Below, piece after piece: positions 1-8,824 of a stretch of DNA of 64,000 nt. Made by a program: the position numbers and the translations under genes. The stretch spans positions 1,488,001-1,552,000 of the forward strand of contig NZ_CP197171.1 of assembly GCF_052055485.1 (NCBI RefSeq), written 5' to 3'. Origin of the DNA: Amphibacillus sp052055485 (GTDB lineage: Bacteria; Bacillota; Bacilli; Bacillales; Amphibacillaceae). Positions within the stretch are counted from its first letter, which is position 1, and each line of letters starts with the position of its first letter. Under the pieces are notes generated by a model, which searched no databases, was not told where the DNA came from, and worked only from the letters and a program-made list of their open reading frames with translations.

Positions 1-1
1 A

Positions 2-79
2 CGCAGAGTGAAGAAACAAAGTTTTTATTGGTATCAAAAGGTGATTCGTTCCAACGGAAAATATATCTGGAGAGATTAG
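2..79 (+). CDS. Glycoside hydrolase family 1 protein, C-terminal end (partial)
   Basis: The reading frame is open from the window edge to a TAG stop and encodes 25 residues. It contains KKQSFYWYQKVIRSNG, the typical C-terminal tail of GH1 6-phospho-beta-glucosidases; the complete GH1 gene at 11009-12412 ends with the closely similar KKKSFHWYQEVISNNG. It lies 30 bp before the MBL hydrolase and the PTS EIIBC gene, so it was probably the first member of a beta-glucoside uptake and hydrolysis operon. Only the tail is visible, so substrate and completeness are unknown. Confidence 0.75.
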   Translation, partial: RRVKKQSFYWYQKVIRSNGKYIWRD

Positions 80-109
80 TATGCGTAACAAAAATAGGAG
101 GTTAACACA

Positions 110-949
110 ATGGATACATTAATTAACAAGGTTTATGAGCTGGGAAATAATAATTATTGTATTAAAGAAGCTGATTCCACGAGTTGTTATTTATTAGTTG
201 GTAAGGAGAAGGCCTTATTGTTTGACACAGCCTATGGTTATGAAGACATTCGACCTATTATTCAACAAATAACGGATTTGCCTCTTGTTGTTGTTAATAG
301 CCATGGTGACCCTGACCATGCTCTCGGTAATTATTGGTTTGACGAGGTGTTTATTCATGAGTTGGATTTAGGAAAATTGTTTCAAAATGATAATCCTGAT
401 ATTAAGAAGAAAGCGATTGACTATCGCTTGAACAAAAAGCCTGAATTACAAGGTGCTATTGATGAACCTTCTTATTTAGCATCGACGATCAAACATGTGA
501 ATTATCGGTTTGTTCGAGAGGGAGATGTATTTGACTTAGGTCAAAAATCATTAGAAGTGATTCATTTGCCAGGTCATTCATATGGATGTATTGCCCTTTT
601 AGATCAAGATAATGGTGATTTATTTAGTGGTGACATGGTAACAAAACATAATATTTGGTATTTCTTAACGAACGACGAACAAGCTCCTTTTAACATGGCT
701 TATGCTGCTTACGATAAATTATTAAGACGAAAAGATGAAATTGGTGATATCTATCCAGCGCATGGACCTTTTCCCATTCAATCCGATATCATTACCCAGT
801 TGAAAAAGGCATTAGCTGATATCAAAGTAAATCACCAACAGGATGAGTTGTTTGAATCGTTTGTCGGGAATGGCTATAAGCATTATTACAAAGATACCCT
901 GATTATTTATTCCAAGGAAAGATTACAAGAATTTATCGAAGAAGATTAA
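110..949 (+). CDS. MBL-fold metallo-hydrolase
   Basis: A 279-residue cytosolic metallo-beta-lactamase-fold hydrolase; the substrate is unknown. The metal motif is at residues 65-70, HGDPDH, where the family normally has HxHxDH, so the second histidine is an aspartate. Later ligands are visible in LPGHSYG, FSGDM and IYPAHG. The start is ATG preceded by AGGAGG at 8 nt. It sits between a GH1 tail and a PTS EIIBC gene with 12 bp before the latter, so it is probably co-transcribed with sugar uptake genes. A role on a sugar-derived ester or lactone is possible but is inference only. Confidence 0.85.
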   Translation: MDTLINKVYELGNNNYCIKEADSTSCYLLVGKEKALLFDTAYGYEDIRPIIQQITDLPLVVVNSHGDPDHALGNYWFDEVFIHELDLGKLFQNDNPDIKKKAIDYRLNKKPELQGAIDEPSYLASTIKHVNYRFVREGDVFDLGQKSLEVIHLPGHSYGCIALLDQDNGDLFSGDMVTKHNIWYFLTNDEQAPFNMAYAAYDKLLRRKDEIGDIYPAHGPFPIQSDIITQLKKALADIKVNHQQDELFESFVGNGYKHYYKDTLIIYSKERLQEFIEED

Positions 950-961
950 GGGGGGATTAAA

Positions 962-2311
962 GTGGACATGAGTAAACTAGCAGAAAATATTATTTCATTG
1001 GTAGGTGGAAAAGAGAGTATAGATTCTGTCACGCACTGTATGACTCGGTTGCGGTTTGTATTAACAGATGATATGGAAGCAGAAACTAACAAAGAACAAC
1101 TAGAAAGCTTGGAAGGTGTTGCAGGAGTTGTTAATAATGGTGGGCAGTTCCAAGTGATTATCGGCAACAATGTGGAAACAGTATATCAAGAGATAGAGGC
1201 TCAATTAGGAAAAGAGAAGGAAGAAGGTTCGAAGGAAGATAAACGAAATTGGTTAGATCGTTTCTTTGATACACTATCCGGTATCTTTGTCCCTGTTATT
1301 CCTGCTATAGCTGGTGCAGGAATTCTCAAAGGATTACTGGTTGTATTGGTGAATCTGGGCTGGGTTTCTGGAGAATCAAATACGTATATGGTTTTAGATG
1401 TGATTTCTGATGCCGTATTTTATTTCTTGCCTATTTTACTAGCGTTTAATGCAGCTAAGAAGTTTCGCTGTAATCCAATCATTGCAGCAACGATTGGGAC
1501 CATTCTATTACATCCTACATTTACTGGTGTAGTTGCAGAGGGGAACGTCGCAATTGATTTCTTTTCTATCCCATTTACTTTAATGAATTATTCCTCTTCT
1601 GTATTACCGATTATTATTGGTGTATGGCTGTTGTCCTATATCGAACGATTTATTAAATCTTGGATGCCGAAAGTATTGGATATTGTCTTCACCCCAGTTT
1701 TTTCATTGCTTATTACGGTACCGATAATTCTGATAGTGATTGGTCCCATAAGTATTTGGATAGGGGATTTAGTTTCAACAGGAATTAATGCCTTATATAG
1801 TAATCTAACCTTTATTGCAGGGATGGTTTTGGGTGCTGTGTATCCATTGCTTGTATTAACAGGTACGCATTATGGATTATTACCGATTATGTTGCAAAAT
1901 ATATCATCCAATGGCTATGATGTTATTTTAGCACTGTGTGCAGCAGGTAATACAGCTGTTGCAGGAACTGTACTTAGCGTCTATTTCAAAGCGAAAAGTA
2001 AAACCAATAAGTCACTCTCCATTTCCTCTACAATAAGTGGTTTGATAGGCGTTGTTGAACCAGGATTATATGGACTTATTATCAAATATAAAAAGTTATT
2101 TGGTGCGGTATTTGCTGGTGGAGCAGCTGGTGGTTTGATAATGGGGATTTTTCAAGTGGAGAGTACGGGGTTCGGACTTAATCCCCTTGGTGGTTTGCCA
2201 GTATTTTTCGGTGATACATTCAGTTATTATTTAATTGGTATTACGGTTTCCTTTATTGTAAGTTTGGTTGTTGGTTTGATTATTGGCTTGCCTGAGGAAG
2301 AAAATAAATGA
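962..2311 (+). CDS. PTS beta-glucoside-type transporter subunit EIIBC
   Basis: A 449-residue membrane permease of the glucose/beta-glucoside PTS superfamily that would phosphorylate an incoming sugar or glycoside. An N-terminal EIIB domain (about residues 4-85) carries the phosphorylated cysteine at 26 in THCMTRLRF. An EIIC domain of about ten membrane segments follows, with VVEPGLYG corresponding to the conserved (I/V)TEPALYG motif. There is no EIIA domain: the protein stops right after EIIC, unlike the 641-residue EIIBCA at 12425-14350. Phosphate must therefore come from an EIIA encoded elsewhere. GTG at 962 follows GGGGGGA; ATG at 968 is an alternative start. Confidence 0.9.
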   Translation: MDMSKLAENIISLVGGKESIDSVTHCMTRLRFVLTDDMEAETNKEQLESLEGVAGVVNNGGQFQVIIGNNVETVYQEIEAQLGKEKEEGSKEDKRNWLDRFFDTLSGIFVPVIPAIAGAGILKGLLVVLVNLGWVSGESNTYMVLDVISDAVFYFLPILLAFNAAKKFRCNPIIAATIGTILLHPTFTGVVAEGNVAIDFFSIPFTLMNYSSSVLPIIIGVWLLSYIERFIKSWMPKVLDIVFTPVFSLLITVPIILIVIGPISIWIGDLVSTGINALYSNLTFIAGMVLGAVYPLLVLTGTHYGLLPIMLQNISSNGYDVILALCAAGNTAVAGTVLSVYFKAKSKTNKSLSISSTISGLIGVVEPGLYGLIIKYKKLFGAVFAGGAAGGLIMGIFQVESTGFGLNPLGGLPVFFGDTFSYYLIGITVSFIVSLVVGLIIGLPEEENK

Positions 2312-2316
2312 ATCGG

Positions 2317-2357
2317 AACAGTTCCATCAAAGGTAGATCAGATGGAACTGTTTTTTT
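2317..2357 (+). terminator. Rho-independent terminator after EIIBC
   Basis: Twelve-bp perfect stem AACAGTTCCATC / GATGGAACTGTT with a 12-nt loop, followed by a T-run, immediately after the EIIBC stop. Confidence 0.9.
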
Positions 2358-2429
2358 ATCAGGAAATTTGAGATTAACTTTTTTCTAAATATTATTCAAT
2401 AGTTGCTCAAGAAGATATTAGAGTATCCT

Positions 2430-3239
2430 TTACTTCAATCCCTTTTTTAAGTAGTTATTAATAATTTCTTGTTGGATAGCTGGATGGCAGGTTAGAGAGG
2501 ATTCTCTCGTTAACATATTTATCGGTTCACCTGCTAAATTGGTTGAAACCGCACCTACTTCATTAGCAATAACCATCCCTCCGGCAATGTCCCACGGAGC
2601 AAGATTCATAGCTAGATAGCCATCGACTATCCCCTCGGCAATAAAGGCAAGCTTTAGTGCTGCACTCCCATAAGTTCTTGTACCGAGCACCTTTTTTACT
2701 AATTGCTTTGTAATAGTTTCGTCAATTATTTCATTTTCATATAACCAGTAATGATTGAAGCCGAGTATCGCATCTTCAAGTTCTAGAGTATCTGCTAAGG
2801 AAGGTAACTTTTGCTCATTTTTATAAGCGCCTTCGTCTTTTAATCCAACATATAAATTCTCTGCCATACAATCATAGACTAATCCAATTTCACCAATTCC
2901 TTGGTGGAAAATACCGATCGATATGGCAAAGTTTCTTTTTTGTTTAACGAAATTCATTGTACCGTCAATGGGGTCAACGATCCATACAGTCCCAGCTAAA
3001 GATTCAATATCATCGCCGTAGCCCTCTTCGCTGAGTAAGAGGTGATCAGGAAATGTCTCTTTAATTTTAGCGGCTAGAAAAGATTCGACTTCTTTGTCAA
3101 GCTCAGTAACCAAATCCTTAGGGTTTGATTTGGTTTCAATAATTAATGGATCGTTAATTTTAGAGCGAATAAGTTCTCCAGCTTCTAAAGTCCATTTTTT
3201 AGCATGCGAAAAAATGTCAGTTCGTTTTGTTTTATCCAT
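2430..3239 (-). CDS. suhB: Inositol monophosphatase family protein
   Basis: A 269-residue Mg-dependent phosphatase of the IMPase/FBPase-like superfamily, acting on inositol phosphate or a related sugar or nucleotide phosphate. The metal-binding motifs are LLLSEEG, WIVDPIDGTMNF (the family signature DPIDGT) and, C-terminal, APWDIAGG. Length is normal. ATG is preceded by TAAGGAGGATAATAC, a very strong ribosome binding site. It appears monocistronic. The family is certain; the physiological substrate is not, since members with this motif set also act on NADP, PAP or fructose 1,6-bisphosphate. Confidence 0.9.
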   Translation of the reverse strand: MDKTKRTDIFSHAKKWTLEAGELIRSKINDPLIIETKSNPKDLVTELDKEVESFLAAKIKETFPDHLLLSEEGYGDDIESLAGTVWIVDPIDGTMNFVKQKRNFAISIGIFHQGIGEIGLVYDCMAENLYVGLKDEGAYKNEQKLPSLADTLELEDAILGFNHYWLYENEIIDETITKQLVKKVLGTRTYGSAALKLAFIAEGIVDGYLAMNLAPWDIAGGMVIANEVGAVSTNLAGEPINMLTRESSLTCHPAIQQEIINNYLKKGLK

Positions 3240-3554
3240 GTATTATCCTCCTTAGACTGATCTTTTTTGCACTATCAGAAAATATAAGATCTTATTTGAA
3301 GATAGTGTAAAGAAAACTAGAGCTTTCACCATAAAGATTTAGTGATAAGCCACGTTTTTACTTTTCTGAAATGGATCAGTTAAATCAATATCAAAATAAT
3401 CTATTATTAGTATAGCATAGTATAATTATTTGATAAGGCTTGGCCTGTCATAAGCTAATTTGAATACTGATTAAAAAAAGTTGTTCAGATAAAGAGATAC
3501 ACTCAAAAAAAGAGCTAAGGTATAATAAAATGGTTGTCCTAAGTCTCTTTTTGA
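3240..3554. other. Intergenic region without a recognised gene
   Basis: AT-rich spacer between two minus-strand genes. It should carry the promoter of the inositol-phosphatase gene near 3250-3330 and the terminator of the ABC permease gene near its other end. I saw no ORF remnant or further RNA element. Confidence 0.5.
3505..3552 (-). terminator. Probable imperfect terminator after the OpuF-type gene
   Basis: Read on the minus strand, AAAAAGAGACTTAGG is partly complementary to CCTTAGCTCTTTTTTT about 19 nt later, with one mismatch and one bulge, ending in a T-run. It lies directly after the permease stop codon. Confidence 0.5.
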
Positions 3555-5072
3555 TTATTCTATTAATCCTTCTTTAAGCAAGTAATCCTTGGCGATGTCA
3601 GTTGAGCTTTGCCCTTCAACTCCGACTTGATAATTCATTTCACGCATTTCATCATCAGTAATTTTCCCGGCTAGTTGATTAAGAACTTCTTCAAGTTCTG
3701 GATATTCTTCTAATGTTTCCGTTCTAATCAAAGGTGCTCCTTGATAAGGTGGAAATAACTCTTGATCGTCTTCTAAAACCGCCAATTCATATCTTCTAAT
3801 TTCACTATCGGTTGAATAAGCGTCAAGCAAGTTAATGTCACCTTGTTCTACGGCTGTATAGCGAAGTGTTGGTTCCATAGTCGTAATGTTTGGGAATGTC
3901 AGATTATATACCTCCTGAATACCTTGGTAACCATCTTCTCGATCAGAGAATTCTAATGTAAAACCAACTAATAATTCGTCTTCTAGACCATGTAAATCTG
4001 AGATTGTCTCGAGCTGATGTTCTTCCGCAAGATCCTGTGGTACTGCCAAGGTGTAAGTGTTGTTATATGCCATGGGTTCCAATAAAACGAGATTGGCTTC
4101 TTCAAGAATATTGTCACGCGCTTGGGCATACACTTCCTCTTCATTATTACTAATGGCTTCTTCATTTAAGAATTCACTAATAATCGTACCTGTAAATTCA
4201 GGATAGACGTCGATATTTCCTGATTGTAAGGCATTATATAGAAACGAGGTTTTACCAAGGCTCGGTTCTAATTCTACCTGGATATCTGTTTCTTCCTCAA
4301 TGAGTAGTTTGTACATATTAATTAGAATTTCAGGTTCCGTTCCTAGTTTTCCACCAATGATTAACGTATCTTGATTACCTTTTACTAAATTTGGTACTAT
4401 AGAAAAACTAAAGGTAATCACAATAATAATTACAATAGTAACAAGTGATTTCTGGTACGATAAATTCTCCATCTTTCGTAACAAGAAATCAAAAACAATG
4501 GCTAATAGTGCGGCAGGAATGGCTCCTAAAATAATCAGAGCAGAATTATTGCGATCGATCCCTAGCAGAATTAGATCACCCAAACCACCTGCTCCAATAA
4601 GAGCGGCAAGTGTTGCGGTACCAATGATAAGTACCATGGCGGTGCGAATACCAGCCATAATGACAGGCATGGCTAAAGGTAATTCTACTTTTTGTAGTCT
4701 CTTAGCTTGATTCATTCCCATTGCCTTGGAAGCTTCAATCAATGATGTGTCAATCTCTTTAATGCCTGTATAGGTATTGCGTAAAATGGGCAGCAAGGCA
4801 TAGATGACTAATGCGATGATGGCTGGAAGTCGTCCAATACCGAATAAAGGAATAAATAGACCGAGCAATGCTAATGAAGGGATGGTCTGTAATACAGCGG
4901 TTATCCCGATAACCCCCTCTGCTACTCTTTCCTTTCTAGTTAAGAAGATCCCCAGTGGAATAGCAATCATTACTGCAAAGAAGAGAGCGATAAAGGAGAT
5001 CTGAATATGCTCCACCAATGCTTGCCAAAGATCACCTTGCCTACTTTGAAATTCTTGCAGGATACTAATCAT
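3555..5072 (-). CDS. Osmoprotectant/ergothioneine-type ABC transporter, fused permease and substrate-binding protein
   Basis: A 505-residue fusion. Residues about 1-215 form a MetI/ProW-type permease with five to six membrane segments. Residues about 230-505 form an extracytoplasmic OpuAC-type substrate-binding domain (GGKLGTEPEILINMY, GNIDVYPEFTGT). Fused TMD-SBD proteins are known as OpuF (compatible solutes) and EgtU (ergothioneine); I cannot separate these by eye. I chose ATG at 5072, preceded by AAAGGAGAG at 8 nt and overlapping the ATPase stop by 8 nt, rather than an upstream ATG at 5114 inside the ATPase gene. It forms a two-gene operon with the ATPase. Confidence 0.88.
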   Translation of the reverse strand: MISILQEFQSRQGDLWQALVEHIQISFIALFFAVMIAIPLGIFLTRKERVAEGVIGITAVLQTIPSLALLGLFIPLFGIGRLPAIIALVIYALLPILRNTYTGIKEIDTSLIEASKAMGMNQAKRLQKVELPLAMPVIMAGIRTAMVLIIGTATLAALIGAGGLGDLILLGIDRNNSALIILGAIPAALLAIVFDFLLRKMENLSYQKSLVTIVIIIVITFSFSIVPNLVKGNQDTLIIGGKLGTEPEILINMYKLLIEEETDIQVELEPSLGKTSFLYNALQSGNIDVYPEFTGTIISEFLNEEAISNNEEEVYAQARDNILEEANLVLLEPMAYNNTYTLAVPQDLAEEHQLETISDLHGLEDELLVGFTLEFSDREDGYQGIQEVYNLTFPNITTMEPTLRYTAVEQGDINLLDAYSTDSEIRRYELAVLEDDQELFPPYQGAPLIRTETLEEYPELEEVLNQLAGKITDDEMREMNYQVGVEGQSSTDIAKDYLLKEGLIE

Positions 5073-6027
5073 AAGCGGTCTCTCCTTTGCCTGTTTGCTT
5101 GGAAAAGTGAACAATCATCATTTGCCTATTTACATAGCCTATCACTTTGCCGCTTTTCTCAACAAAAACGTGTTCTCGCTCTGATAACGCATGCAGTGTT
5201 TCTTCTAGTGAGGCAGAATGTGAAAGTTGTGCTTGCCTTATATCTAAGCCCTCTTTTTCAATAGGCTTCACCAAAGCTTGCAAATCAAAGTCTATAACAG
5301 GTTTCCCAATTGAACCAACAAAATCCCTAACGAAGTCATCAGCAGGTGAGTAGATAATTTCATCAGGAGTACCAATTTGCACAATTTTCCCTTTATTCAT
5401 CAAGCAAATACGATCTGCTAGTTTAACCGCTTCTTGCATATCATGGGTAACAAACACAATTGTCTTCTGAATAGTTTGTTTAAGATGAAGGATATCATCT
5501 TGTAATTTCTCTCGACTAATGGGATCTAATGCACTAAAGGGTTCATCCATAAGAATAATATCAGGATCGGCTGCTAATGCCCTTACTACGCCAATCCTTT
5601 GTTGTTGTCCCCCCGACAATTCACTAGGTTTTCTATGTCGATAGGTTGCTGGGTCTAAACCGACCATATTTAATAATTGTGTGACACGTTCGTTAATTTT
5701 CTGTTTGCCCCAATGCTTTAATTCTGGGACGATTGCAATATTTTCTTCAATCGTCATATGTGGGAACAAGGCGATTTGTTGAAGCACATAACCAATATTC
5801 CAGCGTAACTCCTCTAGTTGATATTCACTGATTTTTCGATCATCGATAAAAATTGTGCCATCTGAAATGGGAATTAAACGATTAATCATTTTTAAAGTAG
5901 TAGTTTTTCCACAGCCGCTAGGGCCGATTAAGACAAAGAATTCCCCTTGTCTTATCTTCAGATCAATGGAGTCTACTGCGATGGTGCCATCAGGATATTG
6001 CTTGCTTACATTTTCAAATGTGATCAT
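5065..6027 (-). CDS. ABC transporter ATP-binding protein (OpuA/ProV type)
   Basis: A 320-residue ATPase that powers the fused permease encoded just downstream. Walker A is GPSGCGKTT, the signature is LSGGQQQRIG, and Walker B is IILMDEPFSALD. About 80 residues follow the ATPase core; they resemble the regulatory CBS region of OpuA/OpuC ATPases but look short. The start chosen is ATG at 6027 (MITFENVSKQYPDG), with GAGGAG about 10 nt upstream; an in-frame ATG at 6051 lacks a ribosome binding site. The likely substrate is a compatible solute or ergothioneine, as for its partner. Confidence 0.9.
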   Translation of the reverse strand: MITFENVSKQYPDGTIAVDSIDLKIRQGEFFVLIGPSGCGKTTTLKMINRLIPISDGTIFIDDRKISEYQLEELRWNIGYVLQQIALFPHMTIEENIAIVPELKHWGKQKINERVTQLLNMVGLDPATYRHRKPSELSGGQQQRIGVVRALAADPDIILMDEPFSALDPISREKLQDDILHLKQTIQKTIVFVTHDMQEAVKLADRICLMNKGKIVQIGTPDEIIYSPADDFVRDFVGSIGKPVIDFDLQALVKPIEKEGLDIRQAQLSHSASLEETLHALSEREHVFVEKSGKVIGYVNRQMMIVHFSKQTGKGETAYD

Positions 6028-6842
6028 AGAAAAGATACTCCTCTCTACCATTTCAACTATATCTTGACGTCGTCATGTGCGATTATATATTATTGGCATA
6101 AATGAACAAGCTTATCTACATTGATTTCCTTCCTGATAATCAAAATTCTCATTTTATTGTAAAATAACAATTAATTAAATGGAAGTAGATAGTTTTTTAT
6201 AAGCCACTTATCTGATCGAAAGGTGCGTACTTCTTTTTCAAAAACTTACAAATAGAAATAACGGCGAGTGGAAGTATAAAAGATTATCAGACAGCAAAGA
6301 CCGGCGCCACAAGAGTAGGCACATTTGCAAGTATAAAACTTCAAGAATACTAGCGATTTTAATCATATAAATGAATCCATTTCATAACGAGGAAAAGGAT
6401 TGGTTAAATACAATGAACTAAATCGTGAAAATGAAAGAATCTGTATCTTCATTTAAATAAACTTTAATATTTTGAGGCTGTCTCGAAGGTAAAGAAGAAA
6501 CACGAAGAGCCAAACGATCATTTTTTTATAACGAATAATCGATTGGCTCTTTTAATAGAAATCATGTCATAGACTATGGTATCACTAGAAAAAGTGAGCA
6601 TTTATGTTGTGAAAGTTCCGTGAACGCCCTATTTAAAGGGAGCTGAGCAGTCAATCATACTGACATTAGTCGGATTTTCCCCGTACTGGAATCGTAATAA
6701 CGAACAACTTTCAACATAATGGCTCCGCTGTCCCCAGCGATTTCGTGAGATTCAAAGTGCTAGTATAAGTAAATGACATAGTTATTTTTAGTCAACCCTT
6801 AATTTTGTCCCTAGCTTAGTGTGATTTTGATGAGGTATAAAC
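6028..6842. other. 815-bp intergenic region with repeat-like structures
   Basis: No credible gene. It holds a hairpin near 6508-6556 (AGAGCCAA... / ...TTGGCTCT followed by TTTT on the plus strand) that looks like an orphan terminator, preceded by GAGGCTGTCTCGAAGG, a sequence type often left at old insertion-sequence ends. A longer inverted repeat is at 6602-6719. Confidence 0.5.
6602..6719. repeat. MITE-like inverted-repeat element
   Basis: TTATGTTGTGAAAGTT at 6602-6617 is matched in inverse by AACTTTCAACATAA at 6706-6719, with a 2-nt bulge, enclosing about 88 bp of GC-richer DNA. No ORF lies inside. It may be a miniature mobile element or a long hairpin; only one copy was noticed. Confidence 0.4.
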
Positions 6843-7703
6843 CTATGAAAAAAGCTTAATCAATGCTTGTGTGCCACTATCTTCTTCGCCTGCCTCAGCT
6901 AATTCTTGATAAAGCGAGAGTGCTAGTTTTAATCCAGGCGTAGATAAGCCCATTTCCTCTGCGGTTTCTAATGCAATTGTCATATCTTTAATGAAATGCT
7001 TGATATAGAAACCTGGTGCGAAATCACCTTTAATCATCCGTGGTGCTAGATTAGTTAATGACCAGCTTCCAGCCGCACCTGTTGTGATACTTTCGAGAAC
7101 TCGTGATGGATCAAGTCCAGCCTTCCTAGCATAGGCAATCGCTTCAGATACACCGAGCATATTTGAGGCAATTGTAATTTGATTACACATTTTTGTATGT
7201 TGCCCAGCCCCAGCAGGTCCTTGGTGAACGATTTTTTCACCCATTATTTCAAAAAGCGGCAGGGCACGTTCAAATCCCTCCTGATCACCACCAACCATAA
7301 TGGCTAGCTTTCCACTTTTTGCGCCAATATCACCACCAGATACGGGAGCATCCAATGCAGTTAATCCTTTTGCCTTGGCGGCTTTGGCGATTTCCTCTGC
7401 AAGAGTAGGTTTAGAGGTAGTCATATCAATTAATAAACTACCTGCCTTTGCATGTTTAATGATCCCTGTTTCACTTAGATAAACGTCTTCTACATCATTA
7501 GGGTAACCAACAATAGTAATAATGACATCGGCTGCTTGGGCGAGATCAGCTATTGAATGTTGCCAAGTAGCGCCTTGTTCCAGTAAATTCATTGCTTTCT
7601 GTTTTGTTCTTGTGAAAATATGCAGTTCATGTCCTGATTTTAATAAATTAAGAGCCATGCTATTTCCCATTACACCCGTTCCGATAAAGCCAATACGTGT
7701 CAT
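6843..7703 (-). CDS. NAD(P)-dependent beta-hydroxyacid dehydrogenase (3-hydroxyisobutyrate dehydrogenase family)
   Basis: A 286-residue cytosolic oxidoreductase of the 3-hydroxyisobutyrate dehydrogenase / tartronate semialdehyde reductase family. The Rossmann motif is GFIGTGVMGNSMALNL at the N-terminus. The substrate motif is DAPVSGGDIGAKSG, and GPAGAGQHTKMCNQ contains the catalytic lysine. Length matches the family (about 285-300). ATG is preceded by GAAAGGAAAG at a rather long distance. No neighbour points to a valine or glyoxylate pathway, so the exact hydroxyacid is unknown. Glyoxylate or succinic-semialdehyde reductase is an alternative. Confidence 0.87.
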   Translation of the reverse strand: MTRIGFIGTGVMGNSMALNLLKSGHELHIFTRTKQKAMNLLEQGATWQHSIADLAQAADVIITIVGYPNDVEDVYLSETGIIKHAKAGSLLIDMTTSKPTLAEEIAKAAKAKGLTALDAPVSGGDIGAKSGKLAIMVGGDQEGFERALPLFEIMGEKIVHQGPAGAGQHTKMCNQITIASNMLGVSEAIAYARKAGLDPSRVLESITTGAAGSWSLTNLAPRMIKGDFAPGFYIKHFIKDMTIALETAEEMGLSTPGLKLALSLYQELAEAGEEDSGTQALIKLFS

Positions 7704-7843
7704 TGTTATACCACTTTCCTTTCAAGTGTTCTTATGATAAGTTTAACGTAAACAATGGAAAAAAACAAAAGGAAATCCCCTTTTGATAGAGCGTGAAAGA
7801 TACAGGATTTCTTAATAGGATAATCGAATGAGGGATAGAACAA

Positions 7844-8302
7844 ATGAATAGAAGAATTGATGATAATATTATGTTAATACCTTATGATGGAATACGTGAT
7901 GAGGCCTTAGTCTGGTATACGGATCCCGATATTCAGTGGTTGGTAAATAAGACGCGAGACCCGTACTCAAAAGAACAGCTTCAAAATATGTATCAATGGC
8001 AAAAGGAAAATGGAGAGCTGTATTATATTGAATATCAAGAGAAAGAGAAAATGGCTACTATTGGTGATGTTTGGCTTAGTGCTGATAATTTTGCCATTGT
8101 TTTGGCTCAAGGCTATCAAAATAAAGGGATTGGAACAAGGATTATTAAATACTTTTTAAGTGAATTGAAAAAGTCTGGGAGAAAAGAGCTGTTAGTTGAT
8201 GAAGTGTATGATTGGAATGAAGGGTCTAACAAGTTATTTCAAAAGTTAGGCTTTAAAAAAATCCAAAAGGATGAACATTCATCATATGTCTATAAATTTT
8301 AG
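7844..8302 (+). CDS. GNAT family N-acetyltransferase
   Basis: A 152-residue acetyltransferase of the RimJ/RimL-like GNAT group. The acetyl-CoA binding motif is QGYQNKGIGTRIIKYF at about residues 90-105, and a C-terminal strand-helix region (NEGSNKLFQKLGFKK) is typical of the fold. ATG follows GAGGGA. It stands alone between a minus-strand dehydrogenase and a decayed DUF2207 gene. The acceptor (protein, antibiotic or small amine) cannot be told from sequence. Confidence 0.85.
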   Translation: MNRRIDDNIMLIPYDGIRDEALVWYTDPDIQWLVNKTRDPYSKEQLQNMYQWQKENGELYYIEYQEKEKMATIGDVWLSADNFAIVLAQGYQNKGIGTRIIKYFLSELKKSGRKELLVDEVYDWNEGSNKLFQKLGFKKIQKDEHSSYVYKF

Positions 8303-8362
8303 ATCATAATATTGAACTTGGCCATCATGATATAGCTAGGTCAATTGGAGTTGATTTTATGA

Positions 8363-8662
8363 AAAAGAATTGTTTTAAGTATTTGTTTATCTTTCTTTTT
8401 TCATTTAACTGATTTCACCTTATTGGATGAACGCGAAGTACAGGGAATTGCTTTGTGGGAAGATTTACTGATTTGGGCGAGTCTCTATGGCTTGGCAGAA
8501 GCAATTGCTAAACAATTAGAGCAATTTTATCCGCGATATATCGGGCAAGGTCAAATCTCTTATGCTGATATCTATCTGATGAGTCTGTTAACTAGAAGCT
8601 TTTCTTCAGGCCATCAAAGTGGGGTTAGTGCCACAGCTGGTGGTGGAGGCGGTGTTCGCTAA
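8363..8662 (+). pseudogene. Remnant of a DUF2207 membrane protein (C-terminal fragment)
   Basis: The frame reads HLTDFTLLDEREVQGIALWE and continues through a predicted membrane-adjacent segment to a Gly-rich tail GGGGGVR. This is the characteristic C-terminus of DUF2207 predicted membrane proteins, which are normally 550-650 residues. Here only about 85-100 residues remain: an in-frame TGA stands at 8360, and the sequence further upstream does not resemble the rest of the family. An internal ATG at 8423 lacks a ribosome binding site. I therefore read it as a truncation relic, not a small functional gene. Confidence 0.7.
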
Positions 8663-8824
8663 AGCTGCTGATTTAAATCAATGATGATAGTTTCACCTTA
8701 TCATAGAAATCGTTCTTACTTTTTCCGTGATAAGGTGTTTTTTTACCCTAAATACTGTATATATCACCTTTTCAATTCATATTATTTAAGTGGAATGATA
8801 ATAATAGGGAGGAACGGTGATAAA

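Noticed and set aside
8681..8824. N-terminal extension of the catalase frame
   Set aside because: It has no ribosome binding site, is unlike any catalase N-terminus, and the GTG at 8825 with GGGAGGA gives the family length.
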